Source: an uncultured Clostridia bacterium (GTDB lineage: Bacteria; Bacillota; Clostridia; Christensenellales; Borkfalkiaceae). Taken from it: a stretch of 64,000 nt of DNA. The notes beneath the pieces were generated by a model. It was not told the origin of the DNA. It searched no databases and was given only the letters and a program-made list of their open reading frames with translations. The first letter of the stretch is position 1. Every line of letters begins with the position of its first letter. This document shows positions 25,171 through 33,106 of the stretch, one piece after another. The stretch lies in assembly GCA_944343275.1 (NCBI GenBank), contig CALVMH010000006.1:29435-93434 (forward strand). Direction: 5' to 3'. A program made the translations under genes and the position numbers.

Positions 25171-25221
25171 GATCTGCTCCTTTCTGTATTTCGTTTTGCC
25201 TGAAAGATTTTGTTAAACCGC

Positions 25222-27039
25222 TTATTCCAACACCGCCTTGATCCTTCTCACCCCTGCCGAGGAGGACTGCTCCTTGACGATCCTGAAGTGTCCCAGCTCG
25301 CCCGTGTGCGCGACGTGGGGACCGCCGCACATCTCCTTGGAAAATTCGCCGATGGAGTACGTCTTGACGACGTCGCCGTACTTGCTGTCGAACACGCCCA
25401 CGAAGTGCTCGGCACGCGCCTCTTCCAACGACATTTCGCGGTAGACGACGGGGAGATCGGCAGCAATTTTTTCGTTGACGAGCGCCTCCACCGCCTGCAC
25501 CTCTTCGGGCGTCATGGCGCGGGGGAAGTTGAAGTCGAAGCGCATCCGCTCATCGGTGATGTTGCTGCCCTTTTGATTGACGTCGGGCGAGAGCACCTGT
25601 TTTAAGGCGGCGTTGAGAAGGTGCGTGGCGGTATGATACTTGATCGCCTGTGCGGAGTGGCTCTCCAATCCGCCCTTCGCCTCGCCCGCGTGAACGTCGC
25701 CGCGGCTCTTTTCCTGATGCTCCTTAAAGGCGGCGTCGAAGCCCTCTTTATCCACCGTAAGGGCGCGCTCCGCCGCCATCTCCTCGGTGAGTTCGAGGGG
25801 GAACCCGTAGGTATCGTACAGACGGAACGCCTGCTTGCCGCCGATGACCGTTTCGGCGACATAAGCAGGGTCCTTTTGCGCCATGAAGGCGTTTTTGCGC
25901 GCGATGCCCGCGACGCACTTTTCAAATTCCGCCATGCCCTTTTCGAGCATCGCCTCGAAGCGCTCCGCCTCCTTTTTGATCTCGTCGAGGATGTACGCCT
26001 TTTTCTCGGCGAGAAGGGGGTATGCCTCGCCGTACACGTCGTCGATGAACACTTCCGCGACGGCGGACATGGCAGAGGCGGGCTCGACGCCCAGCTGGCG
26101 GCAGTAACGGATGGCGCGGCGCATGAGACGACGCAGGATATAGCCCGCGCCCGTGTTGGAGGGCAGGATGCCGTTGACGTCGCCGATGAGCATGACGGTG
26201 GTGCGGGTGTGGTCGGCGACGATGCGCATCGCCTTGCGCGCGGACGCGTCCGAATCGTAGCGCTTGCCCGTGAGCGATTCGAGCTTTGCGATGGCGCCCG
26301 CGAAGAGGTCGGTCTTGTAGCCGTCGTGCAGCCCGTTCAGAAAGAGCAGCATTCTGTCCAGCCCGAAGCCCGTATCCACGTTCTTGTGTTCGAGGGGGAC
26401 GTACCCCCCTTCCGTCTTGCGGTACTGCATGTAGACGTCGTTTCCGATCTCCACATAGTCCTCGGGGAACTTGGGGGCGGGATTTTCGGGATCGATGGGA
26501 TAGAACCACTCGTTATCGGGTCCGCAGGGGGTGCCGACGGTGCCCTCGAGCTCCCACCAATTGTCCGATTTGGGAAGATAGAAGATGTGCTCTTCGCGGA
26601 TGCCGAGCGCCTTCAGAAAGCCCGCCGTCTCCTCGTCGCGCGGGGCGGCGTCGTTGCCCTCGAACACGGTGGAACACAGCTTGTCCTGTTCCAGCCCGTA
26701 CACCTTGGTGAGAAGCTCGAACGTCCACGCCGTCTTTTCCTTCTTGAAATAGTCGCCCAGCGACCAATTGCCCATCATCTCGAAGAAGGTGAAGTGCGAG
26801 GCGTCGCCCACCGACTCGATGTCCACCGTCCTGACGCAGCCCTGCACGTTGCACAGGCGCTTGCCGAGGGGGTGCGGCTTGCCCAGAAGATAGGGCATGA
26901 GCGGCTGCATGCCCGCCACGTTGAACATGACGCCCGTCGTTCCGTCGCCGATGAGGGACACCGCACCGACGTTGACGTGCCCCTTGCCTTCGTAGAATCT
27001 GAGCCAGCTCTCGCGGAGCTGTTTGGAAGTGATTTTCAT
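25222..27039 (-). CDS. alaS: Alanyl-tRNA synthetase lacking the C-terminal (DHHA1) domain
   Basis: This 605-residue class II synthetase charges tRNA-Ala. The catalytic part has FNVAGMQPLMPYLLG, THFTFFEMMGNWSLGDYF-like text and GFGLDRML. The editing (SAD) domain is present with HTATHLL near 475 and CGGPHVAHTGELG near 580. Typical bacterial AlaRS is about 870 residues; this one ends right after the SAD domain, so the C-Ala oligomerisation domain is missing. The stop is followed by a normal intergenic gap, not a decayed remnant. Promoter-side trimming places the start at 27039. Short AlaRS forms may be normal in this lineage. Confidence 0.93.
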   Translation of the reverse strand: MKITSKQLRESWLRFYEGKGHVNVGAVSLIGDGTTGVMFNVAGMQPLMPYLLGKPHPLGKRLCNVQGCVRTVDIESVGDASHFTFFEMMGNWSLGDYFKKEKTAWTFELLTKVYGLEQDKLCSTVFEGNDAAPRDEETAGFLKALGIREEHIFYLPKSDNWWELEGTVGTPCGPDNEWFYPIDPENPAPKFPEDYVEIGNDVYMQYRKTEGGYVPLEHKNVDTGFGLDRMLLFLNGLHDGYKTDLFAGAIAKLESLTGKRYDSDASARKAMRIVADHTRTTVMLIGDVNGILPSNTGAGYILRRLMRRAIRYCRQLGVEPASAMSAVAEVFIDDVYGEAYPLLAEKKAYILDEIKKEAERFEAMLEKGMAEFEKCVAGIARKNAFMAQKDPAYVAETVIGGKQAFRLYDTYGFPLELTEEMAAERALTVDKEGFDAAFKEHQEKSRGDVHAGEAKGGLESHSAQAIKYHTATHLLNAALKQVLSPDVNQKGSNITDERMRFDFNFPRAMTPEEVQAVEALVNEKIAADLPVVYREMSLEEARAEHFVGVFDSKYGDVVKTYSIGEFSKEMCGGPHVAHTGELGHFRIVKEQSSSAGVRRIKAVLE

Positions 27040-27068
27040 ACTGCAATACCCTCTTTTGGTTTCCCACA

Positions 27069-27097
27069 ATTTTACTTTGTGCGGGAGAAATTGTCAA
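27069..27097 (-). promoter_or_regulatory. Promoter of alaS
   Basis: TTGACA (27097-27092) and TAAAAT (27074-27069) on the minus strand are 17 bp apart. Confidence 0.82.
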
Positions 27098-27151
27098 ATG
27101 ATTTTTCAGGCGGAACGCGCCGCGGCGCAGGGCGGGCGGCGCACGAAACAA

Positions 27152-28537
27152 TCAGAGCTTTGTGAGCGTATATCCCTCTTTTCCGTCCTTGACGGCGTAC
27201 CCCATTGCTTTCAGCCTTTCGCGCAGTTCGTCCGATTTCGCCCAATCCTTCCGCGCGCGGGCAGCCTTGCGCTCCTCGGCGACGGCGAGCACGTCTGCGG
27301 GGACTTCCTCCCGCTTTGCATACCGCCCGGCATATTCCGCGGGCGTTCTGCAAAACAGCCCCAGAAGGGAATACGTCTTCTGCACCTGGTTGGTGATGCG
27401 GCGGGCGCGCGCATCGCCCGCATCCGCAAGGCGGGACGCCTCCTTGAAATATCCGAAGAGGTCGGCGAGGGCGAGCGCCGTGTTGAAGTCGTCCGACATG
27501 GCGGCATCGAACTTTTTGTCGATCTCCTCCTCCCCGCCGTGCTCGTCGGGGAACAGCGCTTCCGTCCTTTGGATGACGGCGTAAAAGCGCGCGACGTGCG
27601 CCTCGGCGGAGGGAAACAGCTCGTCCGTCACGTTGACGTCGCCGCGGTAATTGCTTGAAAGCAGCGCGAATTTCAAAGCGTCGGGCGAGAACTTGTCCAT
27701 GAGGTCGTCGAGAAGAAGGCTGTTGCCCAGCGACTTGCTCATTTTCTGCCCGTTCACCTTGATGAGCCCGTTGTGCATCCAATATTTTACGAACGGCTTG
27801 CCCGTGAGCGCCTCCGACTGCGCGATCTCGTTCTCGTGATGGGGGAAGATGAGGTCCCTGCCGCCGCCGTGGATGTCGATCTGTTCGCCGAACGCGGCGC
27901 GGATCATGGCGGAGCATTCGATGTGCCAGCCGGGGCGCCCCTTGCCCCACGGCGAATCCCAGCAGATCTCCCCTTCCTTTGCCGCCTTCCAGAGCGCGAA
28001 GTCGTAAGGGTGGCGCTTTTCGCCGTCGTTTTCGACGCGCACGCCATCGAGCATGTCCTCCTTGTCCCTGCCCGAAAGCTGCCCGTAAGCGGGGAAGGTG
28101 TCGACGTCGAAATACACGTCGCCGCATGCTGCGGGATAGGCATGTCCGCGATCGATGAGCTCTCCGACGAAGGAGATGATGTTCCCGATGTTCTGCGTCG
28201 CCTTGAGCCAGAGGGTGGGTTCGCCCACCTCGGCGCGCGCCATGGAGGCGTCGATCTTTGCGATCATCCTCTTTGCGTACTCGTCGGCGGGGACGCCCGT
28301 CTCCTTGGAGCGGGCGATGATCTTGTCGTCCACATCCGTATAGTTGCGGGCGTATGTCACCTCAAACCCCTGCTTTTCGAGGAACTTGCGGAAGATGTCG
28401 TACAAGATCGCCTGAAACGCGTGCCCGATGTGCGCCTCGCCCGATACGGTGATGCCGCACGCATACATCTTCACCTTTCCCGCTTCGAGCGGGACGAACT
28501 CCTCTTTTCTTCTTGTCAGCGAATTATAAATCTTCAT
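27152..28537 (-). CDS. cysS: Cysteinyl-tRNA synthetase
   Basis: This 461-residue class I synthetase charges tRNA-Cys. The HIGH-type motif is GEAHIGHAF near 33-41, with the zinc-ligand Cys just before it (YACGITVSG). KMSKSLGNS is near 265-273. The helical C-terminal domain is complete. Its start overlaps the end of cysE by 14 bases, so the pair is translated together under the upstream cysteine T-box. This lets the cell raise both cysteine synthesis and its charging when uncharged tRNA-Cys builds up. Confidence 0.97.
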   Translation of the reverse strand: MKIYNSLTRRKEEFVPLEAGKVKMYACGITVSGEAHIGHAFQAILYDIFRKFLEKQGFEVTYARNYTDVDDKIIARSKETGVPADEYAKRMIAKIDASMARAEVGEPTLWLKATQNIGNIISFVGELIDRGHAYPAACGDVYFDVDTFPAYGQLSGRDKEDMLDGVRVENDGEKRHPYDFALWKAAKEGEICWDSPWGKGRPGWHIECSAMIRAAFGEQIDIHGGGRDLIFPHHENEIAQSEALTGKPFVKYWMHNGLIKVNGQKMSKSLGNSLLLDDLMDKFSPDALKFALLSSNYRGDVNVTDELFPSAEAHVARFYAVIQRTEALFPDEHGGEEEIDKKFDAAMSDDFNTALALADLFGYFKEASRLADAGDARARRITNQVQKTYSLLGLFCRTPAEYAGRYAKREEVPADVLAVAEERKAARARKDWAKSDELRERLKAMGYAVKDGKEGYTLTKL

Positions 28538-29219
28538 GTTCCGGTTCCTCGCTTTGTTCCTGTACGCGGTCTTCCTCCCGCGCGAGCCGCCGCGTCACGC
28601 TCTCCAGACGGTCCTCCAATTCGTAGACGCGCTCCCGCAGGGCGCACACTTCGCGCAGGATGGGGTCGTCCTTGTCGGGGAGCAGGTCCTGCGTCTTTTC
28701 GCCGTTGATGCGCACGACGCGCCCCGGCACGCCCACGACGGTGGCATAGGGCGGGACCTCTTTTAAGACGACCGCCCCCGCGCCGATGCGCGCGCCTTCG
28801 CCCACGGTGAAGCCGCCCAGCACCTTTGCCCCGCTCGAAATGACCGCGTTCCGTTTGATGGTGGGATGGCGCTTGCCCTTTTCCTTGCCCGTGCCGCCCA
28901 GCGTCACGCCCTGATAGATGACGACGCCCTCCTCTACCTCGGCGGTCTCGCCGATGACGACGCCCGCGCCGTGGTCGATGAACACGCCCGGCGCGATCTT
29001 CGCGGCGGGATGGATCTCGATGCCCGTCAAAAACTTGGCGAACTGCGACGTCATGCGGGCAAGAAGTTTTAAGTGCATCCTGTAAAGCCTGTTCGCCCAG
29101 CGGTGCCACGAGAGCGCGTGCACACCCGAATAGGTGAGCCAGATCTCAAATTTGTTGCGCGCGGCGGGGTCGTTCTTCTTTGCCGCGGCGATGTCCTTGC
29201 GGAGCCTTGAAAAAAACAT
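28524..29219 (-). CDS. cysE: Serine O-acetyltransferase
   Basis: This 231-residue enzyme makes O-acetylserine, the substrate of CysK. A helical N-terminal part (WLTYSGVHALSWHRWANRLY) is followed by hexapeptide repeats with the signatures HPAAKIAPGVFIDHGAGVVIG and GVTLGGTGKEKGKRHPTI, then a charged coiled-coil tail rich in Glu and Arg (about 180-231) that is longer than in many homologues. The start at 29219 follows AAAGGGGG; the upstream frame extension lies in the T-box. It is the first gene of the cysE-cysS operon. Confidence 0.95.
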   Translation of the reverse strand: MFFSRLRKDIAAAKKNDPAARNKFEIWLTYSGVHALSWHRWANRLYRMHLKLLARMTSQFAKFLTGIEIHPAAKIAPGVFIDHGAGVVIGETAEVEEGVVIYQGVTLGGTGKEKGKRHPTIKRNAVISSGAKVLGGFTVGEGARIGAGAVVLKEVPPYATVVGVPGRVVRINGEKTQDLLPDKDDPILREVCALRERVYELEDRLESVTRRLAREEDRVQEQSEEPEHEDL

Positions 29220-29281
29220 TGCTCGCCCCCTTTGTTGTTCTTGGTTCGTCTGTTTGCGCTTGCCGCACGCATGCGCGGCGG

Positions 29282-29531
29282 AAAAAAGCGCCCTTACGCA
29301 ATACCTTCGTACAACGTAAAGGCGCCCGTAAGCGCTGTTCCACTTTACTTCGGGGAAACTCCCCCTCGTTGTGCCCGGTAACGGCGGGCTGCCGCGGGCA
29401 TTGCCCCGCGCCTTGGCAAACGGACGCACCTTCCTCCCTCCGTTCCGCAGGCGGCTTTCAGCCCGTGACCGCCCTCTCTTTGGCGGAAAAGAAAAAGTAC
29501 TCTTTCCGTTTTTCGGCAAATCTTTTTATTT
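29282..29531 (-). promoter_or_regulatory. Cysteine-specific T-box riboswitch of cysE-cysS
   Basis: The leader RNA from about 29531 contains the T-box sequence AAGTGGAACAGCGC (29345-29332 on the minus strand), whose UGGA would pair with the UCCA end of tRNA-Cys. In stem I an AGTA loop-E-like element faces an internal loop holding TGC (29428-29426), a Cys specifier codon. A terminator with GGCGCCTTTACG pairing to CGTAAGGGCGC and six Ts ends at 29282. Uncharged tRNA-Cys should stabilise the antiterminator and switch on cysE-cysS. Confidence 0.88.
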
Positions 29532-29537
29532 ATCTTC

Positions 29538-29566
29538 ATTCTATCCGTATTGTATGCAAATGTCAA
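29538..29566 (-). promoter_or_regulatory. Promoter of the cysE-cysS T-box operon
   Basis: TTGACA (29566-29561) and TAGAAT (29543-29538) on the minus strand are 17 bp apart. The -35 box overlaps the stop codon of the preceding gene. Confidence 0.85.
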
Positions 29567-30195
29567 GCGTTTTGCGCACGGCGGATGGGAAGTGCGTCAA
29601 GGCGGTACTCCGCAAGACATGCGTCGCGCATCGTTTCGTTGAAAATGCTCTTTTCGATGAGATGGCGCACCACGACGTCGCGCACTTCGTCCGCGCGGAA
29701 CTCAAACCCGCCGACGGCGAGCAAATTCAAAACGTCCTGCCACTGCATGCGGCACACCAGCGCGAGCGCAAGAATGGTGTTCTTTTCGGGATACAGCTTC
29801 CCCTTGACGATCTTTGCCCAGAAGCGCGGCTCGATGGCGAGCTTTTCCCCCGCCGACTCCGCCGTCTCCCCGCAGTGGCGCAGCGCTTCGGGCAGCAGTT
29901 TTGCAAACGTCACCTTTTTGAACGGATCGGCAAGGCGCTCCCGCAGCGTGGGGAAGGAAAAGGAGAAGGTGAACGACGTATCCGCCAGCGTGCTTTTGAG
30001 CTTTTCGAGCAGGGCGGCGCAGTCCTTCTGATGGCACAGCCGCATGCAGGACGCCTCGCGGCGGGCAACGTTCCCGTCCGGAGCGACATACAAAACATCG
30101 GGCATCACATAGCCCTCGATGGCGCTCAGGCGCACATAATCGGAATAATTCGCGCAAAAATATTCATCCAGCGCCGTAAGATATTCGCTCTTCAT
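29563..30195 (-). CDS. Unknown protein with XRE-like helical C-terminal region
   Basis: This 210-residue soluble protein has an N-terminal half with no family I can name. The C-terminal part (EPRFWAKIVKGKLYPEKNT, then ILALALVCRMQWQDVLNLL and a short tail) resembles the small Cro/XRE-like helical region found at the end of various Firmicutes proteins. Trimming to the ATG at 30195 removes an unlikely hydrophobic start. Its stop codon lies inside the -35 box of the cysE T-box promoter. A regulatory or nucleic-acid role is possible but not shown. Confidence 0.65.
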   Translation of the reverse strand: MKSEYLTALDEYFCANYSDYVRLSAIEGYVMPDVLYVAPDGNVARREASCMRLCHQKDCAALLEKLKSTLADTSFTFSFSFPTLRERLADPFKKVTFAKLLPEALRHCGETAESAGEKLAIEPRFWAKIVKGKLYPEKNTILALALVCRMQWQDVLNLLAVGGFEFRADEVRDVVVRHLIEKSIFNETMRDACLAEYRLDALPIRRAQNA

Positions 30196-30365
30196 GCGGC
30201 GATGATACCACACCGCGCAAAAAAAAGCAAGCGTTCTTGCACGCATCGGGAAACTTTGCGAACAATTTTTTCATATCGGCGCGCCGCCCCGTCGGCATTC
30301 TGAATAAAAATGACAGGGCATTTTGTACAAACTGCAAAATTTATGAAAATATATTTTCCCGCCGC

Positions 30366-30394
30366 TTGCCTTTTTTATGAAGATGTGTTAAAAT
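30366..30394 (+). promoter_or_regulatory. Promoter of the DeoR-family gene
   Basis: TTGCCT (30366-30371) and TAAAAT (30389-30394) are 17 bp apart. Confidence 0.7.
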
Positions 30395-30426
30395 TTTACA
30401 TAGAGAAAAATTTTGGAGGAACACAC

Positions 30427-31185
30427 ATGAAACGGGAACGCATCGAAGAGATCGCAGAACTTTTGGACAAACGCGGCAAGCTGACGCTGGAACAGCTGGA
30501 CGAACAGTTTCCCAACGTCTCGCAGATGACGCTGCGGCGCGATCTTTTTCAGCTCGAACAGGAGGGGCGCATCATCCGCGTGCGCGGCGGCGCGATGTCC
30601 GTCAAGGAAGTGCAGAAGGTTTCGGGCGAGCCGTATACGAAAAAGACGACCATCCACACGGATGAAAAGATCAAGATCGCCCAGAAGGCGGCGAGCCTCA
30701 TCGACGAAAACTGCTCGCTCTTTATCGACGGCGGCACCACGGCGATGTACCTTGCAAAGGAGATGCCCGACAGGAACCTGCACGTCTTCACCAACGGGCT
30801 TGCCGTCGCCATCGAACTTTCGCAGAAGAAGAACCTGCACGTCACCATGCTGGGCGGTCAGGTGATGAAGGACAATCTTTCCACCGCTTCCCCCGTCGCC
30901 AAGGCGTATTTCGACAACACGAATTTTGAACTCGCCATCATCTCGGCTTCCGCCTTCACCCCCGAAAACGGGTTCTCCTGCGGGGCGCAGATCGAGGCGG
31001 ACCTTTTGAAGCTCGTCCGCGCCAAGGCAAAGGCGACGTACATGATGCTGGACAGCTCCAAGATCGGAAAGATCATGCCCTACACCTTTGCACACATCGA
31101 CGACATCGACGTGCTCATCACCGACGACAACTTCCCCGCCGACCTCAAAGAACTCTTTACGCAGCGCGACATCGTCGTAATGTGA
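30427..31185 (+). CDS. DeoR-family transcriptional regulator
   Basis: This 252-residue sugar-type repressor has an N-terminal winged helix-turn-helix (LTLEQLDEQFPNVSQMTLRRDLFQLEQEG, about 18-45) and a sugar-phosphate-binding domain with the signatures FIDGGTTAMYLA and NGLAVAIEL. DeoR proteins usually control sugar or nucleoside use and respond to a phosphorylated sugar. Here no kinase or transporter is adjacent, so the target is elsewhere or only itself. GGAGGA precedes the ATG; the open frame upstream contains the promoter and was trimmed. Confidence 0.92.
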   Translation: MKRERIEEIAELLDKRGKLTLEQLDEQFPNVSQMTLRRDLFQLEQEGRIIRVRGGAMSVKEVQKVSGEPYTKKTTIHTDEKIKIAQKAASLIDENCSLFIDGGTTAMYLAKEMPDRNLHVFTNGLAVAIELSQKKNLHVTMLGGQVMKDNLSTASPVAKAYFDNTNFELAIISASAFTPENGFSCGAQIEADLLKLVRAKAKATYMMLDSSKIGKIMPYTFAHIDDIDVLITDDNFPADLKELFTQRDIVVM

Positions 31186-31202
31186 CGGCGCGCCCGCAAG
31201 CA

Positions 31203-31230
31203 AAAAAGCGCCCCGCAGGGGGCGCTTTTT
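31203..31230. terminator. Bidirectional terminator between the DeoR and LOR genes
   Basis: AAAAAGCGCCCC and GGGGCGCTTTTT pair around GCAG. A and T runs on both sides serve both strands. Confidence 0.88.
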
Positions 31231-31240
31231 GCGTGCCGTT

Positions 31241-31735
31241 TTACTTTGTTCTTTTATCGACGATGTTGTCGATGGCGATGACGAGCGCGATGAGGAAGGG
31301 AATGTCCCGCTCGTCCGCTTCCAGCTCGAAGGAATCGGCAAAGAACGTGCGCGCGCCCTCGAACATGCGCCGCAGGGTGCCCATGGGCTGCCCGTCGCGC
31401 AGAATGGCGGACGTCGCGCTGAACAGCTTGCCTTCCACCTTGATCTCGTGCTGATAGCCGACAACGAAGAACTGCGAACGCATGGTAAAAAACTTGTCTT
31501 TGACGGTGGCGATCTTGTTGTTTCCGGCGTCGTAGATGTATGCCTTGTGCACGAAGAAGTTCAGCCACTTATTGCGCACCTTGTAAAGGCGGTTGCCCGC
31601 CATATCGCAGACGAACTTGACGCGCGTCGGGCTGAACACCCTTCCCTTGACCTGAAACGCGGGCGCGCCGGTTTCGTCCACGACCGCCGAACCGTCCCCG
31701 AACGAGATGAGCTTGTTCTTCACATAGACTTTCAT
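31241..31735 (-). CDS. LURP-one-related (tubby-like) domain protein
   Basis: This 164-residue protein has the LOR/YxjI pattern of short alternating beta strands: MKVYVKNKLISFGDGSAVVDE, VKGRVFSPTRVKFVCDMAG, KATVKDKFFTMRSQFFV-like text and a final hydrophobic helix (IPFLIALVIAIDNIV). Related proteins fold as a beta barrel around a central helix; their bacterial role is unknown, perhaps membrane or phosphoinositide-like ligand binding. It is the third gene of an operon with two membrane proteins. The final helix suggests it may dock to them or to the membrane. Confidence 0.75.
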   Translation of the reverse strand: MKVYVKNKLISFGDGSAVVDETGAPAFQVKGRVFSPTRVKFVCDMAGNRLYKVRNKWLNFFVHKAYIYDAGNNKIATVKDKFFTMRSQFFVVGYQHEIKVEGKLFSATSAILRDGQPMGTLRRMFEGARTFFADSFELEADERDIPFLIALVIAIDNIVDKRTK

Positions 31736-31759
31736 GGTTTTCCTCCGTAAAACACCCTC

Positions 31760-32254
31760 TCAGATGAGGACGACACACACGATGATCGCCGCGGCGACCC
31801 AAGATATGAGCTTGACGGCAAGCCACACGGCAAACCGCCTGCGCGCCGTTTTGTCCACAAAATATTCGTTGCGCACCATGACGGCGTCCGCGCCCGTGAC
31901 GGCGGCGGCTTCGCCCGTTTGGGCAGGCGTGTTCAGGGCGATCTGCACGGACGTCTCCCCCTCCGTCCGCACGCGGAACGCGCAGACGGGCACGATGCAC
32001 TTCCTGTCATAGGGCGGCTCGAAGATGCCGAGAATGCTCACGAGGAAGGAGAGGATCGCATACAGCCACCAGAGCTTTGCGCGCAGCTCCAGCTCGCGCG
32101 TGAACACGATCTCCGCTTCCTGCGCGTTCGTCTGCACGTCGGCGCTGTAACTGCCGAACTCGTTGCGTTTCAGGTTCACCCGCTGCCCCGCGACGTAGAG
32201 GGCGGGCGTGTGCCCGTCGGGCACATTGACGGCTTTCAGATGCAAAACGTTCAT
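31760..32254 (-). CDS. Membrane protein of unknown family, 164 residues
   Basis: An N-terminal soluble part of about 60 residues (including QRVNLKRNEFGSYSADVQT) is followed by a helix (LWWLYAILSFLVSILGIF), a second soluble region and a final helix (LISWVAAAIIVCVVLI). I do not recognise a family. Its start overlaps the end of the 144-residue gene by 4 bases (ATGA), and the LOR gene follows after 24 bases, so the three are one operon and may form a complex. Confidence 0.7.
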   Translation of the reverse strand: MNVLHLKAVNVPDGHTPALYVAGQRVNLKRNEFGSYSADVQTNAQEAEIVFTRELELRAKLWWLYAILSFLVSILGIFEPPYDRKCIVPVCAFRVRTEGETSVQIALNTPAQTGEAAAVTGADAVMVRNEYFVDKTARRRFAVWLAVKLISWVAAAIIVCVVLI

Positions 32255-32685
32255 GCGGCACCCCCAAAAAAGACGATGATCCCGATGATGACGAGCGCCA
32301 CAATGCAGCCCGAAACGACCAGCCGCGCAACGTGCTTGTGCTGCTTGTCAAGCAGCAGCAGGACAAACGCGACGACCGCGCCCCCGATGGCGATGCCCGC
32401 AAGCAGCATAAAATGCTGCAAGAGAAAATTCCCGACCTGCCCCGTGATCTCCGCGACGTTGAGAAGCCGCGAGAAGTAATCGGGAATGAACCCAAAGACC
32501 GTTCCGAAGGACAGGATGATGAAAACAAACCCGAAGAGCAGGACGATCGCCATCGTCATGAAGGACGCGAACGTGCAGAAGCACAGGGCGGCGCAGACCA
32601 CGGAAAGATTGAACGCGATCTTTCCGATCCGCACCAAAAATGTATTTCCGCTTCCCGCCGCGGGCACAGACACTTCTTTTTGCAT
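32251..32685 (-). CDS. Four-helix membrane protein of unknown family, 144 residues
   Basis: After a short polar start come about four hydrophobic helices (IAFNLSVVCAALCFCTF, MTMAIVLLFGFVFIILSF, FMLLAGIAIGGAVVAFVLLL, LVVSGCIVALVIIGIIVFF). No catalytic motif is visible. It leads the operon 32251-31241, with its own promoter. Function cannot be assigned. Confidence 0.7.
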   Translation of the reverse strand: MQKEVSVPAAGSGNTFLVRIGKIAFNLSVVCAALCFCTFASFMTMAIVLLFGFVFIILSFGTVFGFIPDYFSRLLNVAEITGQVGNFLLQHFMLLAGIAIGGAVVAFVLLLLDKQHKHVARLVVSGCIVALVIIGIIVFFGGAA

Positions 32686-32722
32686 ATCTCTCCTTTATCG
32701 CCGCATGCGCGGATATGTAAGG

Positions 32723-32751
32723 ATTATAACAAAATTTTCAGCAAAAGTCAA
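32723..32751 (-). promoter_or_regulatory. Promoter of the membrane/LOR operon
   Basis: TTGACT (32751-32746) and TATAAT (32728-32723) on the minus strand are 17 bp apart. Confidence 0.85.
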
Positions 32752-32802
32752 TACCCTTCTTGAAAATTCCCGTTCGGGACCGTCTGCCCTTCTTTCGCAC
32801 GC

Positions 32803-33015
32803 TCAGTATCCTTTGAGCCCGAGCACAAAATCGCTCTCCACGTCGAGCACGCTGCACAGCCTGGCAAAGGTGTCGAGCGCTGGAAAAACATCCTGCTTCA
32901 TATACTTTGAAACCGTCTGTGCCGACACCCCCACCCTGCGCGCGATCTCCTTTTGCGGAAGTCCGCTCTCCCGGATACATTCCCGCATCCTCTTTTGTAT
33001 ATCCTGTAACTCCAT
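32803..33015 (-). CDS. Minimal XRE-family repressor
   Basis: This 70-residue protein is little more than one helix-turn-helix: LPQKEIARRVGVSAQTVSKYMKQ at about 19-41, then two helices (PALDTFARLCSVLDVESDFVLGL). It has no sensor domain. GGGAGGA precedes the ATG at 33015; the 23 extra codons upstream cover its own control region. Two related 17-bp operator-like sites lie just upstream, one over its likely -10 (CATAAT, 33060-33055) and one inside a divergent promoter, so it probably represses itself and the small plus-strand transcript. Confidence 0.88.
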   Translation of the reverse strand: MELQDIQKRMRECIRESGLPQKEIARRVGVSAQTVSKYMKQDVFPALDTFARLCSVLDVESDFVLGLKGY

Positions 33016-33047
33016 GTCTTCCTCCCAATATATCGCCCCACAAAAAT

Positions 33048-33064
33048 ATCGTGCATTATGCGAT
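33048..33064. promoter_or_regulatory. Operator-like site A for the XRE repressor
   Basis: ATCGTGCATTATGCGAT shares 13 of 17 bases with site B and covers the probable -10 of the repressor gene. Centre-to-centre distance to B is 30 bp, about three helical turns. Confidence 0.65.
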
Positions 33065-33071
33065 GTTTTGC

Positions 33072-33100
33072 TTGACAATCGCACATTGTACGATTATAAT
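33072..33100 (+). promoter_or_regulatory. Divergent promoter with an operator as its spacer
   Basis: TTGACA (33072-33077) and TATAAT (33095-33100) are both perfect consensus hexamers, 17 bp apart. The spacer is exactly operator-like site B. Confidence 0.85.
33078..33094. promoter_or_regulatory. Operator-like site B for the XRE repressor
   Basis: ATCGCACATTGTACGAT is a near-perfect palindrome that fills the whole spacer between -35 and -10 of the plus-strand promoter. A bound repressor here would block RNA polymerase. Confidence 0.7.
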
Positions 33101-33106
33101 ATCCAT

